Below, in pieces: positions 1 through 11,151 of a stretch of DNA of 64,000 nt; the stretch's first letter is position 1, and each line of letters opens with the position of its first letter. This stretch comes from Mycobacterium adipatum. Its GTDB lineage: Bacteria > Actinomycetota > Actinomycetes > Mycobacteriales > Mycobacteriaceae. Position numbers and translations under genes: made by a program. The stretch covers positions 2,046,001 through 2,110,000 of the forward strand of contig NZ_CP015596.1 in NCBI RefSeq assembly GCF_001644575.1, read 5' to 3'. The notes under the pieces were generated by a model that was given only the letters and a program-made list of their open reading frames with translations, was not told the origin of the DNA and did not search any database.

Positions 1-2
1 CC

Positions 3-185
3 CGGGTGATGCTCAACGGGGGCGCCAACGATCTGGGCGGCACCCTGATGGAGGAGACGATCTCGCGGATGGCGGGTTCGGAGAACGGATCCGCCAAGTC
101 GGTCGAGGAGCTGACGGAGATCGCCGAGGGTATCGGCCGACCGGCTCGCCAGCGCACCACCACGTACACGCCGCTGGCCGCCTGA
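3..185 (+). CDS. fbiC: FO synthase FbiC, C-terminal end (partial)
   Basis: Only the last 60 codons are in the window; the gene starts upstream. The visible stretch contains GGANDLGGT, a METIS-like run ([11 protein letters not shown]) and the ending [12 protein letters not shown], which I recognise as the end of the CofH half of mycobacterial FbiC. FbiC is a radical-SAM enzyme joining a tyrosine-derived part to a flavin precursor to give FO, the deazaflavin core of cofactor F420. The assignment rests on recall of the M. tuberculosis sequence and on the following genes, which match the Rv1173 neighbourhood. Confidence 0.88.
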   Translation, partial: RVMLNGGANDLGGTLMEETISRMAGSENGSAKSVEELTEIAEGIGRPARQRTTTYTPLAA

Positions 186-300
186 GCCTAGGCTCTCCTA
201 ACCGTCTGGGCGCGAAATTTGTTGTGCTCATGTGCCTTTCGGTCGCCATGGGCGGCCGATGGGCGGTATCTTCTGGTGGTCGCCGAGCATCAGGAGTGCC

Positions 301-765
301 ATGACCACGATTTCCGGGATACCCGCTCATGCGCTGCTGGTGCACGGCGTGGTGGCACTGGCGCCGTTGACGGCGCTGTTGCTCATTCTCTGTGCATTCT
401 GGCGGGCCGCCCGCAGTCGCCTGGTGTGGTTGGTGCTGGCCCTTGCTGCCGGCGTCATGGTGCTCACACCGCTGGCGACGTCGGCGGGGGAGTGGCTGTA
501 CAACCGCGAAAGTGAGCACCGCCCGATCCTCGAGCTGCATGAGGAGCGCGGCGAGTGGATGATCTACTTCGCGATCGGTTTGTTGCTGGTGGCGATCCTG
601 TTGGCGGTTCAGCACGTGCGGGAGTCGCGCGCGGAGCGGCCGGGTCGCGGGCTCGCGGTCGGGGTGGCGATCCTCGCCGTGGTGGTCGGTGTGTCGTCGA
701 CGGTCGGCGTGGTGCTGATCGGGCACTCGGGCGCGGAGGCGAAGTGGGGCACCATTGCGGAATGA
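301..765 (+). CDS. DUF2231-type integral membrane protein
   Basis: A 154-residue protein with four predicted membrane segments (about residues 14-35, 43-62, 85-104 and 119-140) and the HALLVHGVVALAPL opening typical of DUF2231 proteins. A longer frame begins at 232, but the ATG at 301 is preceded by CAGGAG (about 290-295) and begins exactly where the family similarity starts, so I chose it. Function is unknown. It lies downstream of fbiC and upstream of the YceI gene on the same strand. Confidence 0.75.
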   Translation: MTTISGIPAHALLVHGVVALAPLTALLLILCAFWRAARSRLVWLVLALAAGVMVLTPLATSAGEWLYNRESEHRPILELHEERGEWMIYFAIGLLLVAILLAVQHVRESRAERPGRGLAVGVAILAVVVGVSSTVGVVLIGHSGAEAKWGTIAE

Positions 766-768
766 AAT

Positions 769-782
769 CGGACCACGGTCCG
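769..782. promoter_or_regulatory. Inverted repeat upstream of the YceI gene, possible operator
   Basis: CGGACC-AC-GGTCCG is a perfect 14-bp dyad (6-bp arms, 2-bp centre) between the DUF2231 stop and the YceI start. It lies about 55 bp before the ATG, where a repressor or activator of the MarR/TetR type could bind. No regulator gene is adjacent, so the cognate protein is unknown. Confidence 0.35.
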
Positions 783-836
783 TTTGCATGATGTGAGGGT
801 GCCGGGCAGGCCGGCGCCGCCATGCAAGGAGACATC

Positions 837-1385
837 ATGACCGCAGCAGTCGCCACCGATCTGACCACCGGCACCTGGGCGCTGGACCCGGTGCATTCCT
901 CGGTCAACTTCTCGGTCCGCCATTTGATGGTGAGCAAGGTCCGCGGCACGTTCGACAGTTTCGAAGGTGCCATCACCGTCGCTGAGGACGGCACCCCGTC
1001 GGTGTCCGCGACCATCGACATCAACTCGGTCAACACCCGCAACGAGCAGCGCGACGCCCACCTCAAGGCCGCCGACTTCTTCGACGCCGAGCAGTTCCCG
1101 ACCGCGTCGTTCGTGTCCACCGCGGTACGTGCCGACGGTGATGACTATGTGCTCGACGGTGACTTCACCCTCAAGGGTGTCACCAAGCCGGTATCGCTGA
1201 AGCTCGAGTTCCATGGCGTCAACCCCGGCATGGGCCATGGTGCGGTGGCCGGCTTCGAGGCCTCGGTGGTCCTGAACCGCAAGGACTTCGGCATCGCCTT
1301 CGACGCTCCGCTGGAGACCGGCGGCGCCGTGGTGGGCGACAAGGTCACCATCACTCTGGAGATCGAAGCGCTCAAGCAGGCCTGA
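837..1385 (+). CDS. YceI family protein
   Basis: 182 residues covering the whole YceI lipocalin-like beta-barrel domain: the opening GTWALDPVHSSVNFSVRHLMVSKVRGTF and the later FTLKGVTKPVSLKLEF are family hallmarks. YceI proteins bind amphiphilic or isoprenoid ligands in a hydrophobic pocket; the role in mycobacteria is not settled. No signal peptide is visible, so this copy is probably cytoplasmic. The ATG at 837 is chosen over one at 822 because AAGGAG (826-831) sits six bases before it. It converges on fadH with a single base between the stops. Confidence 0.88.
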   Translation: MTAAVATDLTTGTWALDPVHSSVNFSVRHLMVSKVRGTFDSFEGAITVAEDGTPSVSATIDINSVNTRNEQRDAHLKAADFFDAEQFPTASFVSTAVRADGDDYVLDGDFTLKGVTKPVSLKLEFHGVNPGMGHGAVAGFEASVVLNRKDFGIAFDAPLETGGAVVGDKVTITLEIEALKQA

Positions 1386-1386
1386 T

Positions 1387-3975
<2,589 letters not shown>

Positions 3976-3997
3976 CTAAGCGCTACCGGCGGTCTTA

Positions 3998-4026
3998 TGC
4001 AACAAGTTGCAGTGCACAGAAGTGCA
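3998..4026. promoter_or_regulatory. Tandem palindromes upstream of padR-fadH, candidate PadR operator
   Basis: Two adjacent dyads are visible: TGCAAC-AA-GTTGCA (3998-4011) and TGCAC-AGAA-GTGCA (4013-4026), 33 bp before the padR start. A further TGCAAC half-site lies at 4056-4061. Their position in the padR-fadH promoter region suggests autoregulation by the PadR protein. This is inference from symmetry and position. Confidence 0.5.
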
Positions 4027-4237
4027 TAGCGCGTGGCTACTAGGCGCGGTGTATATGCAACGACTAGTGTCAGTAACCGCGCGCCACCCAGCACGGGCGG
4101 CGCGTGAAGTTAGGACACACTGAGACGCACGTCCCGTAATGAGCCCTTCATACTGGCCCGTGCGGGCGCTCTAGATGAGTCCCGACCCAGAAACTGAACC
4201 GACCAGCAGCCCACTGGACAGGACAGGAGAGACATCA

Positions 4238-4558
4238 GTGACGTACGTCATTGCCGAACCCTGCGTCGACGTCAAAGACAAGGCATGCATCGAGGAATGC
4301 CCTGTCGATTGCATCTACGAGGGTGCCCGGATGCTGTACATCCACCCGGATGAATGCGTCGACTGCGGTGCCTGTGAGCCGGTCTGCCCGGTCGAGGCCA
4401 TCTACTACGAAGATGACGTCCCGGATCAGTGGAGCAGCTACACGCAGAGCAATGCGGACTTCTTCAATGAGCTGGGTTCACCCGGCGGCGCGTCGAAGGT
4501 CGGCCAGACCGACAACGACCCGCAGGCCATCAAGGATCTCGAACCCAAGGGCGAGTGA
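4238..4558 (+). CDS. fdxC: 7Fe ferredoxin FdxC
   Basis: 106 residues carrying the two cluster motifs of a seven-iron bacterial ferredoxin: an N-terminal [17 protein letters not shown] segment and [12 protein letters not shown]. It is a soluble low-potential electron carrier. The GTG at 4238 is preceded by AGGAG (4225-4229); the in-frame extension upstream to 4175 shows no similarity. It overlaps dapC by GTGA, the same order as Rv1177-Rv1178. What it reduces is not evident from context. Confidence 0.93.
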   Translation: MTYVIAEPCVDVKDKACIEECPVDCIYEGARMLYIHPDECVDCGACEPVCPVEAIYYEDDVPDQWSSYTQSNADFFNELGSPGGASKVGQTDNDPQAIKDLEPKGE

Positions 4559-5652
4559 ACTCACCTAAATCGGCGTCCTTGCCGGTGTTCCCCTGGGACA
4601 CCCTGACGGACGTCACCGCCATCGCGCGCGCTCATCGCGACGGCATCGTGGACCTGTCGGTCGGCACGCCCGTCGACGATGTCGCCCCGGTGATACGTGC
4701 GGCTCTCGCGGCTGCGAGCGCGACGCCGGGTTATCCGACCACCGCGGGGACCCCCGAACTGCGTGCGTCGATCCATGCTGCGCTGCAACGCCGATTCGGC
4801 ATCACCGGCGTGGACCCGGCCGCGGTGCTGCCGGTCATCGGCACCAAGGAGCTCATCGCCTGGTTGCCGACCCTGCTGGGACTGGGATCCGATGACACCG
4901 TGGTGATCCCGGAGCTGGCCTACCCGACCTATGACGTGGGTGCCCGGCTGGCGGGGGCGCAGGTGCTCGCCGCGGATTCGCTGACGCAGATCGGACCGCA
5001 GGCTCCGGCGCTGCTGTTCCTGAACTCGCCGAGCAATCCGTCGGGCAAGGTGCTCGGCCTGGACCATCTGCGCAAGGTGGTCGGCTGGGCCCGCGAACGG
5101 GGTGTGCTGATCGCCTCCGACGAGTGCTATCTCGGGTTGGCCTGGGACGCCGCGCCGCTGTCGGTGCTGCACCCCTCGGTGTGCGACGGCGACCACACCG
5201 GTCTGCTGGCCATCCACTCGTTGTCCAAGTCGTCCTCGCTGGCCGGGTATCGGGCCGGCTTCGTCGCGGGCGACGCGAGCGTGGTGGCCGAACTGCTGGC
5301 GGTGCGCAAGCACGCCGGGATGATGGTGCCCGGGCCCATTCAGGCCGCCATGGTCGCGGCACTCGACGATGACGATCATGTCGCAGTGCAGCGTGAGCGA
5401 TACGCCCAGCGACGAGCGGTGCTGCTGTCGGCGCTGCGCGGCGCCGGCTTCACCGTCGACCACTCCGAGGCCGGACTGTACCTGTGGGCCACCCGCGGGG
5501 AACCGTGCCGCGACACCGTGACCTGGTTGGCGCAGCGCGGAATCCTGGTGGCCCCCGGCGAGTTCTACGGCCCGGCCGGTGCTCAGCACGTGCGGGTGGC
5601 GCTCACGGCCACCGATGAGCGCATCGCCGCGGCGGCCGAACGGCTCGTCTGA
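4555..5652 (+). CDS. dapC: N-succinyldiaminopimelate aminotransferase DapC
   Basis: A 365-residue fold-type I PLP aminotransferase. The PLP-binding lysine is Lys225 in [15 protein letters not shown], with the cofactor-contacting SPSNPSGKV upstream. It transfers an amino group from glutamate in the succinylase branch of diaminopimelate and lysine biosynthesis, between DapD and DapE, both of which lie about 8 kb downstream. Its GTG overlaps the fdxC stop, so it is translated with the ferredoxin. Matches Rv1178 in length and position. Confidence 0.88.
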   Translation: MNSPKSASLPVFPWDTLTDVTAIARAHRDGIVDLSVGTPVDDVAPVIRAALAAASATPGYPTTAGTPELRASIHAALQRRFGITGVDPAAVLPVIGTKELIAWLPTLLGLGSDDTVVIPELAYPTYDVGARLAGAQVLAADSLTQIGPQAPALLFLNSPSNPSGKVLGLDHLRKVVGWARERGVLIASDECYLGLAWDAAPLSVLHPSVCDGDHTGLLAIHSLSKSSSLAGYRAGFVAGDASVVAELLAVRKHAGMMVPGPIQAAMVAALDDDDHVAVQRERYAQRRAVLLSALRGAGFTVDHSEAGLYLWATRGEPCRDTVTWLAQRGILVAPGEFYGPAGAQHVRVALTATDERIAAAAERLV

Positions 5653-5701
5653 ACCCTGGCTCCAAGGGCCGGCTGACGCACGGGATCCAGCCGAACGCGG
5701 G

Positions 5702-7291
5702 TCACCGGTTCGGCGGCGTGCGGTCCGCGCGCAGGCTCAGCGAGAGCAGCAGCCGCAGATCGGGGTCGGACAACGTACCGCCCAGGACGGTCTCGATGCG
5801 CCGCACCCGGTAGCGCACGGTGTTGGGGTGTACGTGCAGCCACTGGGCCGCCGCGCCGATATCGCCGAAACAGTCCAGGTATGCGCGCAGCGTGTCGGCC
5901 AGCACGGGGTCCGCGGCGCGCAGATCGCGCACGCGCGGGTCGATCAGGCGGTCATCGGCACCGACCATCGTCACGATCTCGTCGAGCAGCACCGTGGTGC
6001 GCGCCTCGGCGAGTGAGGTGAGGGCACCGAGCGCACCCGGGTGGCGTTCGGCGCTGTCGAGCACCCGGTCCACTTCGGCGCGGGCGGCTGCCGCGCCCGC
6101 GAGTCCCGTTGCGGGCGTGGCGATGACCGCCCGCAGCTCCAGCCCGAGTTCACGGCGCAGGGTGGCGATGGTGCCGCGAATCCACGACGTCACCGTCCTC
6201 CCGGCATGCGGAAGCAGGACGTACACCCGCACTCCACGGGACGCCACCTGGGCGTCGGGGCGGAAGGCACTGGCGCTCAGCGCGAGCACATCGACCAGGC
6301 GGGCCGGCGCCGCACCGGTACCGACGAAGCCGACGACGGCGGCCGGCCCCTCGGCGGCCAGTCCGAGTTCCCGTGCGGTGGCCGCGATGTCGATATCGGC
6401 CTCGCGCAAGCCGAGGATCTCCTGTACCCGCACGGCATGCGTCGACGGTGCCGCGGCGAGCCGCGCCAGGATTCTGGCGGCGAGCACCGATGCGCCGCGC
6501 AGCACCTGATCGGCATCGTCGGCCAGCGGACGGGCGCCCTGCTGTACCCAGATGGTGCCCGCGAACGCGGGCCGGTGACGGCTGTCGGGCAGGTGAATGC
6601 CGATGGCGCGGCGCGGTTGCAGCCCGAGTTCGGGCCGGGCATCGATACGCACCACCTCGGTGCTCCCGCGCAGCGCGTCGAAGATGCCTTCGCGCCCGAT
6701 CCAGGCGAGGTGCTCCGGCGGGCCCGCGCGTCCGAGAATCGACAGCCGGCGCAACTCGTCCGCTTCGTCATTGGACGCGGAGTACGCGAGCACGTGCGAC
6801 TGCACGTCCTCGATGCTCACCATGCCGTGCGTGCGCTCGGCGATCGACTGGGCGAGCCCGAACAGATCGGTACCGGATTCCTGTAGTGGGTCGGCGCGGT
6901 CGCCGTGGTGTTCGAAGACATGGTCGATGAGCCGGTAGAGCCGTTCCCAGCGCGCCCGCGGCTCCACCGCGACCACCGCGGTGCCCACGGCGACCGCACG
7001 GGTGATCACCGCGGCGGACGGCTCCTTGACGAAGATGGCGGCCGGTGTCCGAGGGGCCTGTTGCACCAGCCAGGACAGCACATCGTCATCGCCGACGCCG
7101 AGCAGCAGGAACACATCGGCCGATACGGCCGCGGCGGCCAGTCCCAGCCGCACATCGTCGGGGTCGATCAGGGCGGCCGACGCCACCGGCAGATCCAACC
7201 CGCGCGGGGCCTGCACCAGCGTCACCATCGTGGCGTCCAGGGCGAGTACCAGTTGACCCAGGCTGACCCCGGGCGGCGCGAATGCGGCCAT
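5702..7291 (-). CDS. pruR: PucR-family regulator of proline use, PruR
   Basis: 529 residues with the PucR layout: an N-terminal sensory region, a central GGDEF-like degenerate region and a C-terminal helix-turn-helix (DIGAAAQWLHVHPNTVRYRVRRIE). In mycobacteria the homologue (Rv1186c/PruR) activates pruAB in response to proline. It is divergent from pruA, which supports the same role. The ATG at 7291 has TAGAAT (7300-7305, complement) eight bases upstream, so a leaderless transcript is likely; the longer frame to 7387 would overlap pruA. Confidence 0.85.
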   Translation of the reverse strand: MAAFAPPGVSLGQLVLALDATMVTLVQAPRGLDLPVASAALIDPDDVRLGLAAAAVSADVFLLLGVGDDDVLSWLVQQAPRTPAAIFVKEPSAAVITRAVAVGTAVVAVEPRARWERLYRLIDHVFEHHGDRADPLQESGTDLFGLAQSIAERTHGMVSIEDVQSHVLAYSASNDEADELRRLSILGRAGPPEHLAWIGREGIFDALRGSTEVVRIDARPELGLQPRRAIGIHLPDSRHRPAFAGTIWVQQGARPLADDADQVLRGASVLAARILARLAAAPSTHAVRVQEILGLREADIDIAATARELGLAAEGPAAVVGFVGTGAAPARLVDVLALSASAFRPDAQVASRGVRVYVLLPHAGRTVTSWIRGTIATLRRELGLELRAVIATPATGLAGAAAARAEVDRVLDSAERHPGALGALTSLAEARTTVLLDEIVTMVGADDRLIDPRVRDLRAADPVLADTLRAYLDCFGDIGAAAQWLHVHPNTVRYRVRRIETVLGGTLSDPDLRLLLSLSLRADRTPPNR

Positions 7292-7292
7292 G

Positions 7293-7320
7293 TTGTGGGA
7301 TTCTACTAACTGGATTGTGG
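7293..7320. promoter_or_regulatory. pruR/pruA intergenic direct repeat, candidate PruR site
   Basis: TTGTGG occurs at 7293-7298 and again at 7315-7320, a 22-bp interval that places both on the same DNA face. The pair brackets the predicted pruR -10 box and lies upstream of pruA. Binding by PruR is inferred from position only. Confidence 0.35.
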
Positions 7321-7373
7321 ACTTTGGCCGATTCGCCAAGCCTGGGCCGGCGGCGCCACGAGACCCTGAGGGC

Positions 7374-9002
7374 ATGGACGCCATCACCGCAGTTCCGCTG
7401 CCCTCGAACGAGCCGATTCACGAATACGCGCCGGGCAGCACCGAACGTGCCCGCCTCACCGCCGCGCTGCGCGACCTCACGAGCGCACCCATCGACCTGC
7501 CGCATGTCATCGGCGGCAAGCACGCCATGGGTACCGGCCGGCGCATCGACGTCGTGCAACCGCACCGGCACCGGGCGGTGCTCGGCACGTTGACCAACGC
7601 CGGCCACGACGATGCGGCCGCCGCCGTCGATGCCGCCATCGCCGCCAAGGACGCCTGGGCGGACACCCCGTTCGACGAGCGCGCCGCGGTCTTCCTACGG
7701 GCCGCCGACCTGCTGGCCGGGCCCTGGCGGGAGACGATCGCCGCCGCCACCATGCTCGGTCAGTCCAAGACCGCCTATCAGGCCGAGATCGACGCGCCCT
7801 GTGAGCTCGTCGACTTCTGGCGCTTCAACGTGGCGTTCGCCCGGCAGATCCTCGCCCAGCAACCGCTCAGCAGCCCCGGTGTGTGGAACCGCTGCGACTA
7901 CCGTCCGCTCGAGGGGTTCGTCTGTGCGATCACCCCGTTCAACTTCACCGCCATCGCGGGCAATCTGCCGACCGCACCCGTGCTGATGGGCAACACCGTC
8001 GTGTGGAAACCGTCCATCACGCAGACGTTCTCGGCGTACCTGACCATGCAACTGCTCGAGGCCGCCGGGTTACCGCCGGGCGTCATCAATCTGGTGACCG
8101 GTGACGGTCACGCGGTGTCCGATGTGGTGCTGGCCGACCCGCGGCTGGCCGGTATCCACTTCACCGGGTCCACCGCGACGTTCCAGCACCTGTGGCGCGA
8201 GGTCGGCGCGCACATCGACCGCTATGACAGCTATCCGCGGCTGGTGGGCGAGACCGGCGGCAAGGACTTCGTGGTGGCCCACCCATCCGCGCGACCGGAT
8301 GTGTTGCGCACGGCCCTGATCCGCGGTGCGTTCGACTACCAGGGGCAGAAGTGCTCGGCGGCCTCGAGGGCGTTCATCCCACGCTCGGTGTGGGCGCGCG
8401 TCGGCGACGATTTCCTGGATGCCGTCTCGGCCCTGAAATACGGTGATGTCACCGATCTGTCGAACTACGGCGGCGCCGTCATCGACGAGCGGGCCTACGC
8501 CAAGAGCGCACACGCCATCGAGCGGGCCAAGAGCGCGCCCGCCGTCACCATCGCCGTCGGCGGTGAATGCGAGGACAGTGAGGGCTATTTCGTGCGGCCC
8601 ACGGTGCTGCTGTCCGACGACCCGACCGATGAGGCGTTCCGGGACGAGTACTTCGGGCCGATCCTGGCCGTGCACGTCTACGACGACGACGCCTGGACCG
8701 ACGTCCTCGGCGTCATCGACGGCGGATCGAAGTACGCGCTGACCGGTGCGGTGATCGCCGACGACCGCGCCGCCGTCCTGCAGGCCGAACGCCGATTGCG
8801 GCATGCGGCGGGCAACTTCTACGTCAACGACAAACCCACGGGTGCCGTCGTTGGGCAGCAGCCGTTCGGCGGGTCGCGGGCGTCGGGCACCAACGACAAG
8901 GCGGGTTCGGCGCTGAACCTGCTGCGGTGGACGTCCGCGCGCTCCATCAAGGAGACCTTCGTCCCGCCGACCGACCACAACTACCCGCACATGGGGGTCT
9001 GA
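7374..9002 (+). CDS. pruA: Delta-1-pyrroline-5-carboxylate dehydrogenase PruA
   Basis: 542 residues of the aldehyde dehydrogenase superfamily. The general base is Glu293 (GETGGKDF) and the catalytic cysteine is Cys327 (YQGQKCSAASR). It oxidises P5C/glutamate semialdehyde to glutamate with NAD+, the second step of proline breakdown. The ATG at 7374 matches the N-terminus of Rv1187 (543 residues); a frame open from 7290 overlaps pruR. pruB follows after three bases, so the two enzymes are co-expressed. Confidence 0.94.
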   Translation: MDAITAVPLPSNEPIHEYAPGSTERARLTAALRDLTSAPIDLPHVIGGKHAMGTGRRIDVVQPHRHRAVLGTLTNAGHDDAAAAVDAAIAAKDAWADTPFDERAAVFLRAADLLAGPWRETIAAATMLGQSKTAYQAEIDAPCELVDFWRFNVAFARQILAQQPLSSPGVWNRCDYRPLEGFVCAITPFNFTAIAGNLPTAPVLMGNTVVWKPSITQTFSAYLTMQLLEAAGLPPGVINLVTGDGHAVSDVVLADPRLAGIHFTGSTATFQHLWREVGAHIDRYDSYPRLVGETGGKDFVVAHPSARPDVLRTALIRGAFDYQGQKCSAASRAFIPRSVWARVGDDFLDAVSALKYGDVTDLSNYGGAVIDERAYAKSAHAIERAKSAPAVTIAVGGECEDSEGYFVRPTVLLSDDPTDEAFRDEYFGPILAVHVYDDDAWTDVLGVIDGGSKYALTGAVIADDRAAVLQAERRLRHAAGNFYVNDKPTGAVVGQQPFGGSRASGTNDKAGSALNLLRWTSARSIKETFVPPTDHNYPHMGV

Positions 9003-9005
9003 ACG

Positions 9006-9953
9006 ATGGGCGTTTTCGGGCAGGTCGCCCGGCCGGCGATCCTTGCCGCCGGCCGATCGGACCGGTTGCGGCGCAGCGCCGAACGTCTCCCGGTCACCCG
9101 CGAGGTGGTGCACCGTTTCGTTCCCGGGGACACCGTCGAGGATGCGCTGGGGGCGGTGGCCCGACTGCGGGACACCCAGCGCCTCGTCAGCATCGACTAC
9201 CTGGGTGAGGATGTCACCGACCGGGACACCGCCGCGGCCACCGTGCAGGCATACCTGGGTCTGCTCAGCGCGCTCGGTGGACGCGGTGAGCAGGCCGGCA
9301 GACCCCGGCCCCTGGAGATCTCGCTGAAACTCTCGGCGCTGGGGCAGGCGCTGCCCTGCGACGGCGACAAGATCGCCTTCGAGAACGCACACACCATCTG
9401 CGCCCGCGCGGCCGAGCTGGGGGTGTGGGTGACCGTCGATGCCGAAGACCACACCACCACCGACTCCACCCTGTCGATCGTGCGCGAACTGCGCGCCGAC
9501 TTCCCCTGGCTGGGCACCGTGCTGCAGGCCTACCTGCGGCGCACGGCGGCCGACTGTACCGAGCTGGCCGATATGCGAATCCGGTTGTGCAAGGGCGCCT
9601 ACGACGAACCGGCCTCGGTGGCCCACCGTGACGCCGGCGAGGTCACCGAGTCCTATCTGCGCTGCCTGCGCATCCTGATGGCCGGTACCGGCTATCCCAT
9701 GGTGGCGTCCCACGATCCGGTGGTCATCGGCGCCGTCGCAGAAATGGCGGCCGAGTTCAACAGGGGGAGCGATGATTTCGAGTATCAGATGCTCTACGGC
9801 ATCCGTGATGACGAACAGCGCCGACTGGCCCTCGCCGGTAACCATGTCCGGGTGTACGTCCCGTTCGGCACGCAGTGGTACGGCTACTTCGTGCGCAGGC
9901 TCGCCGAACGCCCGGCGAACCTCACCTTCTTCCTACGGGCACTGGTGGACTGA
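9006..9953 (+). CDS. pruB: Proline dehydrogenase PruB
   Basis: A 315-residue FAD-dependent monofunctional proline dehydrogenase. Conserved segments include LEISLKLSALGQ, VTVDAEDHTTTD, a RLCKGAYDEPASV strand and the C-terminal VRVYVPFGTQWYGYFVRRLAERP. It oxidises L-proline to P5C and passes electrons to the respiratory chain. It starts three bases after pruA stops and forms a tight two-gene operon. Rv1188 is the counterpart. Confidence 0.93.
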   Translation: MGVFGQVARPAILAAGRSDRLRRSAERLPVTREVVHRFVPGDTVEDALGAVARLRDTQRLVSIDYLGEDVTDRDTAAATVQAYLGLLSALGGRGEQAGRPRPLEISLKLSALGQALPCDGDKIAFENAHTICARAAELGVWVTVDAEDHTTTDSTLSIVRELRADFPWLGTVLQAYLRRTAADCTELADMRIRLCKGAYDEPASVAHRDAGEVTESYLRCLRILMAGTGYPMVASHDPVVIGAVAEMAAEFNRGSDDFEYQMLYGIRDDEQRRLALAGNHVRVYVPFGTQWYGYFVRRLAERPANLTFFLRALVD

Positions 9954-9967
9954 CCGCGAAGGCGGCC

Positions 9968-10465
9968 TCACGGCGCGGGGAATGCGGCGGCCGGCATGAG
10001 CACGTTGCCGCGGCACGGGCCGCTGAGGATATCGGTGTACCAGCTGCCCTGCAGGGTGCCGTCGGGTTGGGGTGTGTAGGAGACCCAGGACTGCGCCGGG
10101 CTGAACACCCGCGGCGCGCTGTCACCGAGATAGCACTCCCACTGCCAGTTGTAGGCGAAGGTCCACTTCTCGCCGTTCCACTTGTAGCGCTGGGGCTGCG
10201 GGATCGTCGGGTTCGACGGCGCGGGCCCGTCCAGCACGGTGGCGACACAGCTGGTGGCGGCGCACGCCGTCGCGAACGTATAGACGGCGCTGAGATCACC
10301 TTCGGGCTGGCGGGCGGCGACACTGGTGCCGTTCTTCTGCGATGCGTAGGTCACGACGGTGTAGCGGCCGTTCCACCCTTGGCCGACCGCGGCGGCCGAC
10401 GGCATGGGAGCGAGGCCGGCCACCAGGACGGCTGCCAGCGCAGTACACAGTCGACGGACCAACAT
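9968..10465 (-). CDS. Secreted protein of unknown function
   Basis: 165 residues beginning with a classical signal peptide (MLVRRLCTALAAVLVAGLAPMPSAAA, cut probably after about residue 26). The mature part is rich in Trp and Tyr (WNGRYTVVTYAS, YKWNGEKWTFAYNWQWECYLG, SWYTDILSG) and holds four cysteines that could form two disulfides. It resembles small secreted beta-rich proteins common in mycobacteria, with no assigned function. A GGGAAAGGG stretch precedes the ATG. It converges on pruB. Confidence 0.78.
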   Translation of the reverse strand: MLVRRLCTALAAVLVAGLAPMPSAAAVGQGWNGRYTVVTYASQKNGTSVAARQPEGDLSAVYTFATACAATSCVATVLDGPAPSNPTIPQPQRYKWNGEKWTFAYNWQWECYLGDSAPRVFSPAQSWVSYTPQPDGTLQGSWYTDILSGPCRGNVLMPAAAFPAP

Positions 10466-10588
10466 CCCTTTCCCTGTTCAGTCAAAAAGACCAGCTGACC
10501 ACAAGGTAGCGGGGGGCGGTGACAAAACCCTCGATCGTCATGTCTGCTGCGTCAATTAGAGACCACATTGTGACGGTGAACTGGTTTT

Positions 10589-11128
10589 CTAGCGGCCTTC
10601 GGCCAGCCGCACCATGGTCCACGCCGCGATCGTCTGCGCATCGGTGATGGCTCCGTCGCGGATCATCTGCTCGATCTGTGCGCCGGTGAACCAGGCACTG
10701 TGCATGTCCTGTTCCTCGTGTTCACGCTCGTGCTCACCCTGGGTCAGGCCGGTCGCCAGGAACACCCAGCCGCGCTGGCTGCTCATCCCGGGCGCGACGT
10801 CGAGTTGGCCGAGCCGGACCAGCGAGTCCGCCCGCAGGCCCGTTTCCTCACGGAGCTCGCGGGCCGCCAGCTCGAGCGGTGCCAGGTCCACCCGGTCCGG
10901 CGCGGTGCCTTGCGGGAACTCCCAGCGCCGCAACCCGATCGGGTAACGGAACTGCTCCACCAGGTGGAAGCGGTCACCGTCGCGCGCGACCACCAGCGCG
11001 TAGGTGGGTTTGTCGATCACGCCGTAGATGCCGTGGCTGCCGTCGGGGCGTCGGATCGCGTCCTCGCGCACCGTCATCCAGCTGTTGCGGTACACCTCAC
11101 GACTGGACATCCGCTCGATCGGTCGCAT
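10589..11128 (-). CDS. NUDIX hydrolase, ADP-ribose pyrophosphatase-like
   Basis: 179 residues with the Nudix helix LELAARELREETGLRAD (about residues 86-102). The surrounding REVYRNSWMTVREDAIRRPDG and HLVEQFRYPIGLRRWEFPQG resemble ADP-ribose pyrophosphatases, so hydrolysis of a nucleoside diphosphate sugar is likely; the substrate cannot be told from sequence. TACTCT (11135-11140, complement) lies six bases before the ATG, supporting this start and a leaderless mRNA. Divergent from fadD36 with 23 bp between the starts. Confidence 0.87.
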   Translation of the reverse strand: MRPIERMSSREVYRNSWMTVREDAIRRPDGSHGIYGVIDKPTYALVVARDGDRFHLVEQFRYPIGLRRWEFPQGTAPDRVDLAPLELAARELREETGLRADSLVRLGQLDVAPGMSSQRGWVFLATGLTQGEHEREHEEQDMHSAWFTGAQIEQMIRDGAITDAQTIAAWTMVRLAEGR

Positions 11129-11151
11129 CGGCCAAGAGTAGCCTCGCACAG
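11129..11151. promoter_or_regulatory. Divergent NUDIX/fadD36 promoters with overlapping -10 boxes
   Basis: The 23-bp gap holds TACTCT on the complement strand (11135-11140) and TAGCCT on the plus strand (11139-11144); they share the two bases 11139-11140. Each ends 6-7 nt before its start codon. RNA polymerase could hardly occupy both promoters at once, so mutually exclusive initiation is predicted. Confidence 0.5.
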
